Made by a program: the position numbers and the translations under genes. The notes below the pieces were generated by a model. That model saw nothing but the letters and a program-made list of their open reading frames with translations. It was not told the DNA's origin and ran no database searches. From Eubacterium sp. CAG:786 (lineage in GTDB: Bacteria; Bacillota; Clostridia; Oscillospirales; Ruminococcaceae), in assembly GCA_000432175.1 (NCBI GenBank), contig HF989518.1:1-37743 (forward strand): a stretch of DNA of 37,743 bases. The letters are read 5' to 3'. Shown here piece after piece: positions 14,174-22,574 of this stretch. How positions within the stretch are numbered: the first letter of the stretch is position 1; every line of letters begins with the position of its first letter.

Positions 14174-16513
14174 TCACTGTGCGGATACAACGCGGTATTC
14201 GCCATAATCCTGCAGCGAATACACGAACCCTGTGCTTATCTCCGGCACGGGCACGCTGCCGAGGATATTCCCGCCGGCGTCTGAGAGCGTCAGCGTTTCG
14301 CCATTTTTAAGGCTGAAATTGGCCTGCAGCTGGTGCAGCGCCTGTTCAGTCTTGTTGTTGTCGGTGACTATCAGCAGCGCCCCGCCCGCGGGGATATTCT
14401 CTGCGGGTATCGACCAGCGCTGCAGGTTTTCCGGCTTGTCGGTGAGGTAAAGCCCCGCTGTGGAAACCGCTTCGCTGTTGGGGTTGTAGAGAACTATGTA
14501 CCCCGCCTTTGGCTCGGTGCAGATGGTCTTAATCTGCAGCGGAAGCCCGGTTTCTTCGCTCTTCTGCGTGACGAGCCTTGCGGAGACCCTGCCGTCGCTG
14601 TCTGCCATGGAAGCCGTTATCGCGACCTCGGGGGTGGTGTATTCCACGCCGTTTATCTCCCACTTCACGAACTCCCAGCCGTCCGCAACGTCAGCGGAAA
14701 GCGGCACGCTCACCGCTTTGTTATAGGAGCCCCACAGGCTCCCCCTGCCCTTTTTCTTCTGGGAATTCAGGCGTGTGACAGCGCCCTGGGAGCAGGTGAC
14801 GGACACGCTGTATTCGTCCGCTTCCCACTCAAAAAGCTTGTACATATTGTTGAACACGGAAGTCCTGCGCACCGAAGCGAAATCGCGTATCTGCTGGCGG
14901 CTGTCCGCGAATGTACCGCGGTTTGCCCAGGTGGAGGTTATCCCATTGTCAAGCGCGTAGAACTGCTCGTTGTCGCTTATCTCAAACAGCTCGTCGAGAG
15001 TTTCGTTGATGTGATTTTCTTCAAACGCGTATGCCACAAGGTCGGACATCGTCGCAGCAAATTTCTGCTTCATATCGTCCCGCGCGAGGAGCGCTATGAG
15101 CGCCTTGCTCTCGCCGCTCATATGGGAGCCGTCGAGCAGGTCGCGCAGAGTGTTCTGGTTGGGTCGGTCGCCGTAAAGGCTCCATGCGTATTCCGCGTCG
15201 AAGAACATAAAGCGCCACTTGCCGTCGCGGAAGCCCGTCGCTTCCTCGTCATCGTCGGGGTAATATCGGAATGCCTTGTAATTGTTTCCGGGCCAGTCCT
15301 TGTTTGCGATGAACACTTCCATTGCGTAATACTGCATGAAGTTGTCGATGTCCACCAGCTCGCAGAACTCCGCGAACGTCTTGTCGTCCGTGAGGTCCTT
15401 TTCGTAGTATTCATACACCTTTGCGTAATCCGCGAGAGCACGCTCGCTGCCCTCGTCGGCGTCCTCGGTGTTGCTGATTATCTCGTAGTTCTCCTTGTTC
15501 CCGCCGAAGTAGGTCGCAAGGTAGTCATCGTTGTAATTCTCGTGCACCCAGGAAAACCCGTAGTATTCCCCGTTAAGGAACACCGCTGCCGGTGTGCAGT
15601 GCTGCGTCACCGGGTAGCCGTAATCCTGCGCGAGTTTCTGCGAAAGCTCGTCGCGCACCCCTGCGAATTCACGGTCGTTGGCGCCGTTTCGCAGCACTAT
15701 GCGGTCGTATTCCGAAACAGGAACGCCGTCCTGGGTTTCCGCGCCGTTGAAAAACGCGTACTTGAACTTGCCGTTGTCCGGGTCGTATTTCTTACGCGCT
15801 ATGAGCCTGAGCGACTTCTGGTCAGGCACTCGTGAATACCCGCCGGAAAGCCTTACGCCCGCAGCCTGGTCTATCACCTTGCTGCCGTTGCTCTCGAACA
15901 CCTCAACGTAAATGGGACGCTCCCACTCCATGCCGATCATGTAGTAGTTGCCCGGGGCGTTGTAGGATATCTCTTCACCGGGGTGTTCCTTTACATAGTC
16001 GTCGTACACCTTGCCGGGCACCGCAATGCCGTATTCGTAATCGTACAGATTGTACGGGTCGGTGCTCAGCACGAATATTAGCGTGTTGCCGCCGAAACGC
16101 CCGTCAATATCCTGCCCGGTGACATAGCTTGTGGTGTAAATGCTGCCGGAATTTCCGTCGCCGTCCACCGCGACTGCCTTTATCGTGGAAGCAGTCACCT
16201 CGGTGGAAGCGTTGATCTCTATCGGCGCGGTGTACAGCGTCCCGCTGTCGGGGGTGGGGTCGGAGCCGTCGGTGGTGAAATAAATGTTGCCCTCCCCGGA
16301 AAGCTCCACCGAGATATTCTCGGCATAAAAACCGGAGGGAAGTGAAAAACTCACCACGCCGGACGGCTCGCTTTCCTTTTCGGACAGCGATATTTCGCCA
16401 TCGGCTTCAGCAGAAGCGGCTATGCCCTGCTGCCGCTGCGGGAACAGCGTGAACATCAGCGCCGCGACAGCTCCCAGCAGAACAACTCCGCCCAGTATAA
16501 TAAATCGCTTCAT
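14174..16513 (-). CDS. CotH kinase family surface protein, multidomain
   Basis: 779 residues. An N-terminal signal anchor (residues 5-25) is followed by a chitobiase/hexosaminidase C-terminal-like domain (~52-130, GNIYFTTDGSDPT). The CotH protein-kinase-like domain (~140-545) has NKDWPGNN (Asp406) and FMFFDAEYAW (Asp439), matching the catalytic/metal aspartates of CotH. An InlB-type repeat (~565-645, GWEFVKWEINGVEYTTP) and a lamin-tail-like beta domain (~655-775) follow. CotH-type kinases phosphorylate secreted or coat proteins. This one is probably anchored with its bulk outside. Start 16513 has GGAGAAAAT. The upstream thioesterase stop is 20 bases away. Confidence 0.88.
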   Translation of the reverse strand: MKRFIILGGVVLLGAVAALMFTLFPQRQQGIAASAEADGEISLSEKESEPSGVVSFSLPSGFYAENISVELSGEGNIYFTTDGSDPTPDSGTLYTAPIEINASTEVTASTIKAVAVDGDGNSGSIYTTSYVTGQDIDGRFGGNTLIFVLSTDPYNLYDYEYGIAVPGKVYDDYVKEHPGEEISYNAPGNYYMIGMEWERPIYVEVFESNGSKVIDQAAGVRLSGGYSRVPDQKSLRLIARKKYDPDNGKFKYAFFNGAETQDGVPVSEYDRIVLRNGANDREFAGVRDELSQKLAQDYGYPVTQHCTPAAVFLNGEYYGFSWVHENYNDDYLATYFGGNKENYEIISNTEDADEGSERALADYAKVYEYYEKDLTDDKTFAEFCELVDIDNFMQYYAMEVFIANKDWPGNNYKAFRYYPDDDEEATGFRDGKWRFMFFDAEYAWSLYGDRPNQNTLRDLLDGSHMSGESKALIALLARDDMKQKFAATMSDLVAYAFEENHINETLDELFEISDNEQFYALDNGITSTWANRGTFADSRQQIRDFASVRRTSVFNNMYKLFEWEADEYSVSVTCSQGAVTRLNSQKKKGRGSLWGSYNKAVSVPLSADVADGWEFVKWEINGVEYTTPEVAITASMADSDGRVSARLVTQKSEETGLPLQIKTICTEPKAGYIVLYNPNSEAVSTAGLYLTDKPENLQRWSIPAENIPAGGALLIVTDNNKTEQALHQLQANFSLKNGETLTLSDAGGNILGSVPVPEISTGFVYSLQDYGEYRVVSAQ

Positions 16514-16533
16514 ATTTTCTCCATGCTCTGCAG

Positions 16534-16965
16534 TCAGTCTGCCATGTCCCTTGCGGCTTCTGCCTCAAGCTTTGCGTAAAGTTCCGGCATAGCCTTTTTC
16601 AGGTTCAGCGGCCGGAATGTCTCAGAGTCCACGAATGCATGTGCGCTTGTGCCCTCGCAGCGCACTTCCGTTTCGCCCTTCTTGACTGCGGTGTAGCTGA
16701 ATTCCACCCGCGCCGGGGAAAATCTCGTGATCTTTGTGGTTATCACCAGCGCGTCGTCGTACCCCGTGGGGAGCCTGTACCTGCAGGATATCCCGGTGAC
16801 GGGTATCATCACGCCGTGCTGTTCCATCTCCGCATAGCTCATTGCCGCATTCTTGATGTAATCCGTGCGCGCTATCTCGAACCATATGGGGTAAACTGCG
16901 TGGTGGGTAACTCCCATGCGGTCGGTTTCGGCGTAGCGGACCGTTATTTCTGTCGTTGACGCCAT
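16534..16965 (-). CDS. Acyl-CoA thioesterase (4HBT, YbgC/FadM type)
   Basis: 143 residues, the hotdog-fold thioesterase family that cleaves acyl-CoA. The diagnostic N-terminal stretch (RYAETDRMGVTHHAVYPIWFE) contains the catalytic Asp and the 'Y..WFE' helix. No second domain. Its ATG is one base after the SDR stop (TGA-T-ATG), so they are coupled. The substrate cannot be inferred. Confidence 0.9.
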   Translation of the reverse strand: MASTTEITVRYAETDRMGVTHHAVYPIWFEIARTDYIKNAAMSYAEMEQHGVMIPVTGISCRYRLPTGYDDALVITTKITRFSPARVEFSYTAVKKGETEVRCEGTSAHAFVDSETFRPLNLKKAMPELYAKLEAEAARDMAD

Positions 16966-16966
16966 A

Positions 16967-17734
16967 TCACAGCCGCTCCCGCTTGCTCTGTATCATTCTC
17001 GCGAAGTATGCAAGAATGAAATCAGGGACCGCCCTGCCAAGGTAAATGCCCGCTTTCATTATCGGAGAGGGCACAATGGTGAGCGTGCCTGCGAACATCT
17101 CGCGCACCGCGTATTCCGCAACATACTCGCTGGACTGCGGAGGCACTGAGAAATTCACACGCGCCTTGTCCATGAACTCCGTCTGCACCGGACCCGGGCA
17201 CAGCATCGAGAGCGAAACATGGCTGTGGTCCGCGCGGAGTTCCTCGTGGACTGCCTGCGTCATTCTCACAACATACGCCTTGCTTGCGTAATAGGAAGAG
17301 AAGCAGGGTCCCGGGAAAAATCCCGCGCTGCTCGCGGTGTTCAGGATAAAGCCGTAATCACGCTTCCTGAAATCCTGCAGGAACAGCTTGAACAGCGTGT
17401 GGAACGCCTTTATATTCACGTCTATCTCGTCAAGCTCGCGGCCGAGGTCGGTGTCGGTGAATTCCCCGAAAACGCCGAAGCCCGCGTTGTTCACGAAAAT
17501 GTCGATGTTGTATTTCTTCACGCGGTCGTGAAGCTCTATGCACTGCCTTGTGTCAGAGATATCCGCAACGATTATGTGCACCTTTACGCCGTTTTTTTCA
17601 ACCAACTCTGCCTTGAGTTCCTCAAGACGGTCGCGACGGCGCGCGGTGATTATCACGTTTATGCCGTGTCTTGCGAGGGAACGCGCAATGTCCCTGCCAA
17701 TTCCGGAACTTGCACCGGTGACTAATGCTATCAT
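16967..17734 (-). CDS. Short-chain dehydrogenase/reductase
   Basis: 255 residues, classical SDR. TGASSGIG (residues 6-13) binds NAD(P); NNAG, a Ser in NTASSAGFFPG and YYASKAYV give the Tyr/Lys active site. ARRRDRLEELK after strand two suggests NADP preference. The C-terminal region with 'PGPVQTEF' is that of the DltE/YqjQ-like group. The start overlaps the DUF896 stop by four bases (ATGA). Neighbouring thioesterase and CotH genes hint at an envelope or lipid role, but the substrate is unknown. Confidence 0.9.
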   Translation of the reverse strand: MIALVTGASSGIGRDIARSLARHGINVIITARRRDRLEELKAELVEKNGVKVHIIVADISDTRQCIELHDRVKKYNIDIFVNNAGFGVFGEFTDTDLGRELDEIDVNIKAFHTLFKLFLQDFRKRDYGFILNTASSAGFFPGPCFSSYYASKAYVVRMTQAVHEELRADHSHVSLSMLCPGPVQTEFMDKARVNFSVPPQSSEYVAEYAVREMFAGTLTIVPSPIMKAGIYLGRAVPDFILAYFARMIQSKRERL

Positions 17735-17970
17735 TTCTTATCCTCCGTGTTAACGCCGGGTATCTTCACTTCACCCTTGACCGCCTTTACAAGGCTGCCG
17801 TCCGGCATTTTGTAGTATACGTTGTCGAGATGCTGCGCAAGACCTTTCTTGAAGCCCGCGCGGTATTCGTCGCGGAGAGCCTGCTGCTCTGCCTTTTCCT
17901 CTTCCGTCAGACCATGCTCGCGGTGCTTGCGGGCAAGATGGTTTATTCTGTCTATCTTTTCCTTTTCCAT
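17731..17970 (-). CDS. DUF896 family protein (YnzC-like)
   Basis: 79 residues. The N-terminal helix pair (KIDRINHLARKHREHGLTEEEKAEQQALRDEY) is the DUF896 signature, a small cytoplasmic family typical of Firmicutes; function unknown, sometimes linked to the SOS regulon in Bacillus (YneA operon). The C-terminal extension (YKMPDGSLVKAVKGEVKIPG) is less conserved. AAAGGAGC precedes ATG 17970. It overlaps the SDR start by four bases. Confidence 0.9.
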   Translation of the reverse strand: MEKEKIDRINHLARKHREHGLTEEEKAEQQALRDEYRAGFKKGLAQHLDNVYYKMPDGSLVKAVKGEVKIPGVNTEDKK

Positions 17971-17985
17971 GAAAATGCTCCTTTA

Positions 17986-19578
17986 TCAGCCCTGATAACC
18001 GGGCTTTTCAAAGATGAACGGTGGCATCGGCACGTCATTCTCGCCGTCCCTCAGCGGGATATCCTCGGTGTAGTTCGTCCAGAGATAACGCACGCCGCAG
18101 GGGTATTCCACGCCGGTGACATGGAGTATCTCGGTACCCTCGCCTGCATTCCAGAGTTCCTTGTCGGAAAGCACCGCGGTGGCGCTGTGCCACTCGCCGT
18201 TGGTATCCATCAGTTCAAATCCGCTTATCTGCTCTGCGTCGTCCTTTACCTCAAGGCAAAGCCCGGTGGAAACGAACACGTCAACGCTGTCAGCGTTCCA
18301 GCAGACTTCATATGCTTCCGGGTTGAAGGTGGAATATCCGCCCTCTTCCGTTCCATCCTCAGCGTCAACGAACTGCACCTGATAGCACCCGTTGAGCGCT
18401 GCAAGGCAGAAGCGGTGTCCCGGGGTCTTTTTGTCCTTGGGGTGAATTTCGCTGAATTCACCGCAGTCTGTGAGAACTGCAAGCGCAGTGCCGGAAACCT
18501 CGCGGGTGGTCTTTGCCTGAGCCTCGCGTATCCTGCACCAGTTCTTGAAATCCGGGTCTGCCTCCCAGCGGTGCATGGGCAGCTGACCGATGACGAAGAA
18601 CAGCTCGTCGTTCCAGTCGTCGCGCCAGCAGCGTATCATCTGGTTGAGCAGCTTGTAATACATATCCGGACGGTGGTCGTCGCTCTCGCCCTGATACCAG
18701 ATTACTCCCGTCATGGTGTAGGGCGCGATACGCTCCACCATGCTCCTGTGGAGCACTCCCGGGGACACGGGGTTAAGCGGTGAAGCCGGACCGGGGTACT
18801 TGTTCTCCCCGCAATATTCAAGGCAGCCGTCCCAGGTGGGGTTCGGGGTGTTGGTATAGTATTCCGCGCTCTTGCGCTCCCATTCAGCGTGGTATGCCTG
18901 ATAATCCAGGTAATCCTGCTTCAGCTGCTGCTCGGTCTTTCCCTCTGTCGCCCTGTCGTACTCGTCGAAATAAATCGCGGTCTCGCCGTCGGCGTACTCG
19001 CGCTTCATCCATGCGCTCGCGGAAGTTCCACCCCAGTTGCAGCCGATAATTCCCACGGTGATGTTGAGCTTTTCAGACAGTTCCTTTGCGAAGTAATATC
19101 CCACTGCGCTCCAGCACTTTGCGCTCTCCTTGTTGGAGAAATCGTTCCAGCCCATGCACTTTTCGCTCTCGAAGAAAGTATCGTCCGCGATGGACTTCTT
19201 CATCGTGTAGTAGAAGCGCACATTCGGGGTATCGTCGTTTTCAAGGCTTTCCCTGCCGGTGCTGCAGTTCCGGAGTTCAAGCTCCATATTGCTCTGACCG
19301 CCTGCAAGCCATACCGCGCCCACTGCCACGTTGCTGAATTTCACAGCGTCCGCGCCGTCGGTGACGGTAAGTTCCACGCAGTCCTGCGCGGGCTGCGGGG
19401 GGAGCATTGCGAGCCACCTGCCGTTTTTGACTATTGCAGAGGTCTGCGCGGCTTCCTCGCCGGTTATGCTTACTGTGACGACAGTTCCGTCAACGCCGGT
19501 GCCGAACACGCTCAGCGGCTTGTTGAACTGCAGCACCATGTTATCGCTGAATATTCTCGCTGTCTGGAAATTGCTCAT
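17986..19578 (-). CDS. Sialate O-acetylesterase-like SGNH esterase
   Basis: 530 residues from ATG 19578. Block LAGGQSNMEL holds the nucleophile Ser96; IGCNWGGTSASAWM and GVIWYQGESD are the oxyanion blocks; DCGEFSEIHPKDKKTPGH supplies the Asp/His pair (His379). This is the DUF303/SASA family that removes O-acetyl groups from sialic acids or xylans. N-terminal beta domain residues ~1-85, C-terminal beta domain after ~395. No signal peptide, so it is probably cytoplasmic. The frame is open 24 codons further, but AAAGGAAAACAT precedes 19578. It is the first gene of the eight-gene run. Confidence 0.88.
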   Translation of the reverse strand: MSNFQTARIFSDNMVLQFNKPLSVFGTGVDGTVVTVSITGEEAAQTSAIVKNGRWLAMLPPQPAQDCVELTVTDGADAVKFSNVAVGAVWLAGGQSNMELELRNCSTGRESLENDDTPNVRFYYTMKKSIADDTFFESEKCMGWNDFSNKESAKCWSAVGYYFAKELSEKLNITVGIIGCNWGGTSASAWMKREYADGETAIYFDEYDRATEGKTEQQLKQDYLDYQAYHAEWERKSAEYYTNTPNPTWDGCLEYCGENKYPGPASPLNPVSPGVLHRSMVERIAPYTMTGVIWYQGESDDHRPDMYYKLLNQMIRCWRDDWNDELFFVIGQLPMHRWEADPDFKNWCRIREAQAKTTREVSGTALAVLTDCGEFSEIHPKDKKTPGHRFCLAALNGCYQVQFVDAEDGTEEGGYSTFNPEAYEVCWNADSVDVFVSTGLCLEVKDDAEQISGFELMDTNGEWHSATAVLSDKELWNAGEGTEILHVTGVEYPCGVRYLWTNYTEDIPLRDGENDVPMPPFIFEKPGYQG

Positions 19579-19627
19579 ATCTATGTTTTCCTTTCGGTTT
19601 TGGATTTCGAATGAAAAAAGTGAAAAA

Positions 19628-19652
19628 GGGTGCAGGAACAAACACTGCACCC
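19628..19652 (-). terminator. Terminator of ruvX
   Basis: Stem GGGTGCAG/CTGCACCC, 9-base loop, followed on minus by TTTTTCACTTTTTTC. It lies 50 bases after the ruvX stop and separates the pyr/ruvX genes from the sialate-esterase run. Confidence 0.8.
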
Positions 19653-19704
19653 TATTATATTTTACCTCTAATATGCCGGAATGTCAAGCATTTTCACCCA
19701 TTTA

Positions 19705-20133
19705 TCAGTCGGCGTCGGGGTGATTTTTGCGCCACGCGAGGTAGCCGTCGAGAATTACTGCCGCGGCTGCGGAGTCCAGCACTTCCTTGCGCTTTTTTCC
19801 GCGCTTGTTCACGTCGTTCATGAAGCCGATAGCCGTGACCGTGGAGGAACGCTCGTCCCACATCACGACGTCAACGCCGACAAGTTCGCGCAGCTTGTCC
19901 GCGAACAGTCTGCACTTCTCGGAGCGCGGACCCTCGGTGCCGTTCATGTTTATGGGATTCCCGACAACTATGCGCTCTGCCTTGTTTTCCAGCGCCGCCT
20001 GCGCTACCATCTCAACACAGCGGTCGAAATCCTTCATATTGATCGTGTACAGCGGGGAAGCCAGCACCTCGCCCTTATCGCACATCGCAAGCCCTGTGCG
20101 GCTGTCGCCGTAGTCAACGGACATTATTTTCAT
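19705..20133 (-). CDS. ruvX: Holliday junction resolvase-like RuvX (YqgF)
   Basis: 142 residues, the usual size. The RNase H-like fold begins MKIMSVDYGDSRTGLA with the first catalytic Asp, then VVGNPINMNGTEGPRSEKC (family signature 'VG.P...G..G') and WDERSSTVTA with the second acidic residue, ending in a late Asp (DSAAAAVILDGYL). Implicated in 16S rRNA 5' maturation and recombination. Start 20133 follows TAGGAGATAAAC. Upstream is an eight-base C run (minus, 20152-20159). Confidence 0.93.
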   Translation of the reverse strand: MKIMSVDYGDSRTGLAMCDKGEVLASPLYTINMKDFDRCVEMVAQAALENKAERIVVGNPINMNGTEGPRSEKCRLFADKLRELVGVDVVMWDERSSTVTAIGFMNDVNKRGKKRKEVLDSAAAAVILDGYLAWRKNHPDAD

Positions 20134-20180
20134 ACGTTTATCTCCTATACGGGGGGGGATTTTTCAATTCCGAATTAAAT

Positions 20181-21095
20181 TCACTGCCAGGGCTTTACCT
20201 GACCTACTATTTCCGAAAGGTCCTTTATGCCGTTTTTGTCCATGTAGTCGTTAAGACCCTCGATGACCTTTATCGGCGACCACGGGTCGGTGAATATCGC
20301 AGTGCCCATCTGGATAGCGGAAGCGCCTGCCAGCATCATCTCAACTGCGTCCTCCCATGTGGAGATACCGCCCATGCCGATTATCGGTATCTTAACCGCG
20401 TTGTAGCACTGCCATACCATGCGCACTGCCACAGGGAATATCGCGGGGCCGGAAAGTCCGCCAACGTTATTGTGGAGTATCGGACGCCTGTTTCTGATAT
20501 CGATGCGCATGCCCAGGAGCGTGTTTATCAGCGAAATGCTGTCAGCGCCCTCTGCCTCGACTGCCTTTGCTATCTCGGTGATGTTGGTGACATTCGGGGT
20601 GAGCTTCACGATAAGCGGCTTGCTGGTGGCTGCCCTTACCGCCTTTGTTACCGAGGAAGCGCCCTCGCAGGTAACTCCCCAGGTCGCGCCGCCTGCCTTG
20701 ACATTCGGGCAGGAAATGTTCAGCTCTATCATGTCAACGTCGGTGGCGTCAAGAGCCTCTGCGGCTGCAATGTAGTCGTCGATGACTGCGCCTGCTACAT
20801 TCGCGATGATGACGTTGCCCTCTTCCTTGAGGGTAGGGAGGTAATACTCGATGAAACCGTGCACGCCGATGTTCTGCAGTCCCACGGAATTCAGTATTCC
20901 GGAGGGAGTTTCTGCTATTCTCGGGGGGATATTGCCCATCTTGGGCTCGATGGTCATTCCCTTGCAGGAAACGCCGCCCAGCCTTGAAAGCGGGTACAGG
21001 TCGGTGAAGCACTCACCGTTGCCATATGTGCCGGAAGCTGCAATGACCGGGTTCGGGAATTCCACACCGGCTATCTTAACGGACAGGTCAGCCAT
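20181..21095 (-). CDS. pyrD: Dihydroorotate dehydrogenase B, catalytic subunit
   Basis: 304 residues, class 1B. PyrD oxidises dihydroorotate to orotate with FMN and passes electrons to PyrK. The active-site loop LNISCPNVKAGG has the Cys base typical of class 1; FMN-binding GNGECF, VNTLLGMRI-like LINTLLGMRIDI and GMGGISTWEDAVEMMLAGA follow in order. Its start overlaps the pyrK end by 8 bases, as usual for this pair. It is the last pyr gene; an AATTCCGAATTAA fragment of the second repeat family follows it at ~20167. Confidence 0.95.
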   Translation of the reverse strand: MADLSVKIAGVEFPNPVIAASGTYGNGECFTDLYPLSRLGGVSCKGMTIEPKMGNIPPRIAETPSGILNSVGLQNIGVHGFIEYYLPTLKEEGNVIIANVAGAVIDDYIAAAEALDATDVDMIELNISCPNVKAGGATWGVTCEGASSVTKAVRAATSKPLIVKLTPNVTNITEIAKAVEAEGADSISLINTLLGMRIDIRNRRPILHNNVGGLSGPAIFPVAVRMVWQCYNAVKIPIIGMGGISTWEDAVEMMLAGASAIQMGTAIFTDPWSPIKVIEGLNDYMDKNGIKDLSEIVGQVKPWQ

Positions 21096-21864
21096 TGAAC
21101 TTTACCTCCTTTGCGTCGAATACGGGGCCGTCCTTGCAGACCCTCGCGTAATGCTCCTGACCGTTGCGCACAGTCAGGCAGGAACATACAACGCACGCGC
21201 CCACTCCGCAGCCCATACGCTGCTCCATGGAGACCTTGCAGGGTACGTTGTTGTCAGCGCATACCTTTGCAACTGCATTCAGCATGGGCATGGGGCCGCA
21301 TGCGCACACCAGGTCAGCGCCGGAATTCTTAATGGTACTCTCCAGCGGAGACGTTACCATTCCGTCGTAGCCAACGGAACCGTCGTCGGTGCATATCGCG
21401 GTGTTTGCGCCGTACTTTTCGAACTCGTCCGCGAGAATTATGCGGCTGTAATCGCGGAAGCCAAGGATAGCAGTCGCGCGGTCGCCGAGCTTCTTTGCCA
21501 GACCCAGCAGCGGGGGCACTCCGATACCACCGCCCACCAGAATGACCTTGCGGGCGCTGTCCGGTATCTTGAAGCCGTTGCCAAGCGGACCGAGCACGTC
21601 CAGATTGTCCCCGGGGTTGAGCCTTGAAATGGCCTCAGTGCCCTTTCCCCTTACCTCAAAGACAAAGCGGATAGTGCCTCTTGAACGGCTGAACTCGCAT
21701 ATGGAAATGGGACGGCGCAGGGTAAATCCCGGCGCGGTGATGTTCGCGAACTGCCCGGTGTGAGCGGCTTTGGCAGCCTCCGGCGCAAGTATCGTGATGG
21801 AATAGGTGTCCCGGGAGAGGGTCTTTTTCTCGATTATCGGGTACCTGTCGCAATAGTAGCTCAT
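21088..21864 (-). CDS. pyrK: Dihydroorotate dehydrogenase B, electron transfer subunit
   Basis: 258 residues. PyrK carries FAD and a [2Fe-2S] cluster and transfers electrons from PyrD to NAD+. FAD site RRPISICEF, NAD-binding GGGIGVPPLLGLAKKL, and the cluster cysteines in QRMGCGVGACVVCSC with a further Cys near the end (YARVCKDGPVF) are all present. ATG 21864 is one base after the stop of the membrane-protein gene. Confidence 0.95.
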   Translation of the reverse strand: MSYYCDRYPIIEKKTLSRDTYSITILAPEAAKAAHTGQFANITAPGFTLRRPISICEFSRSRGTIRFVFEVRGKGTEAISRLNPGDNLDVLGPLGNGFKIPDSARKVILVGGGIGVPPLLGLAKKLGDRATAILGFRDYSRIILADEFEKYGANTAICTDDGSVGYDGMVTSPLESTIKNSGADLVCACGPMPMLNAVAKVCADNNVPCKVSMEQRMGCGVGACVVCSCLTVRNGQEHYARVCKDGPVFDAKEVKFNG

Positions 21865-21865
21865 G

Positions 21866-22489
21866 TTAGCTCCTTTCGGTATCGTCTTTGGTTTCGGGCG
21901 CGGGGGTCTCGGGAGTTTCTTCCTTCACCACAGCCCGGACATGCATGGTGTTTTCCTCAGCGGACTGCACCGGTTCGGTCGCCTTTATCATCAAATTGCG
22001 GAATACGCATATCAGCAGCGCTATCACCACCAGGTCAAGCACCAGCTGAACTGAGAACCACCCCTCGTCAGACATCAGCATCTTGTTGTGAGTTATCATC
22101 ATCATCTCGCTGATGAACATGAGCGCGGGTATCTTGCAGAGCGAAACGCACAGCGCATACAGGTCGCGGACTTTCTGCGCATTGCGCTTGGTGATGTTAA
22201 GGCGGCTCATCCTGTGGCTTGTCAGCACAAGCACGAGATAAACGGCAAACACCGCCAGCACCGCAGCGGGGAATATCAGCGTGATCCAGTGCTTCCAGAC
22301 GATGGTGGGGTCTGCCTGCGCCAGCTTGTCGATGTTCTCGCCGATGTTGGTGCGGAGATTTTCCTCATAGAGCGTCATGAACATGTATTCCACGGAGAGG
22401 ATAAATATTGCCAGGCCCACCGAAAAAACGTCGGTTATCAGCCGCGGGATCTTATAGCTGTGCTTTACGGGATATTTGCCGATTTTCAT
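21866..22489 (-). CDS. Membrane protein inserted between carB and pyrK
   Basis: 207 residues with about four hydrophobic segments (~18-40, ~67-90, ~115-128, ~143-163) and a hydrophilic, Glu/Pro/Thr-rich C-terminal tail (ENTMHVRAVVKEETPETPAP). No family is recognised, though the plan recalls DUF2975-type membrane proteins. AAAGGAATTC precedes ATG 22489, and it is coupled to pyrK. Its place in the pyrimidine cluster is unusual; the sequence does not show a role in nucleotide metabolism. Confidence 0.7.
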   Translation of the reverse strand: MKIGKYPVKHSYKIPRLITDVFSVGLAIFILSVEYMFMTLYEENLRTNIGENIDKLAQADPTIVWKHWITLIFPAAVLAVFAVYLVLVLTSHRMSRLNITKRNAQKVRDLYALCVSLCKIPALMFISEMMMITHNKMLMSDEGWFSVQLVLDLVVIALLICVFRNLMIKATEPVQSAEENTMHVRAVVKEETPETPAPETKDDTERS

Positions 22490-22528
22490 TATGAATTCCT
22501 TTCAGGGGAGAAAACAGCAAAGGGCGCC

Positions 22529-22551
22529 CCTCCCTGCCCGCTGACGGGAGG
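22529..22551. other. GC-rich hairpin between carB and the membrane-protein gene
   Basis: CCTCCC...GGGAGG with an inner CCCG-CTGA-CGGG. There is no T run on either side, so it is more likely a processing or mRNA-stability structure than a terminator. Confidence 0.4.
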
Positions 22552-22574
22552 TGAGGGTGTCCTCTGTCCGTTTA

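Noticed and set aside
14333..15835. 500-codon plus-strand frame opposite cotH
   Set aside because: Antisense shadow of the multidomain CotH protein, whose domains are clearly recognisable on minus.
19658..19676. ACCTCTAA near the ruvX terminator, similar to element ends
   Set aside because: Only 8 bases match and the outer GGTNACC motif is absent, so chance is likely.
20152..20159. Run of eight G (C on minus) upstream of ruvX
   Set aside because: Could be slip-prone, but it lies outside the reading frame and promoter hexamers, with no sign of phase variation.
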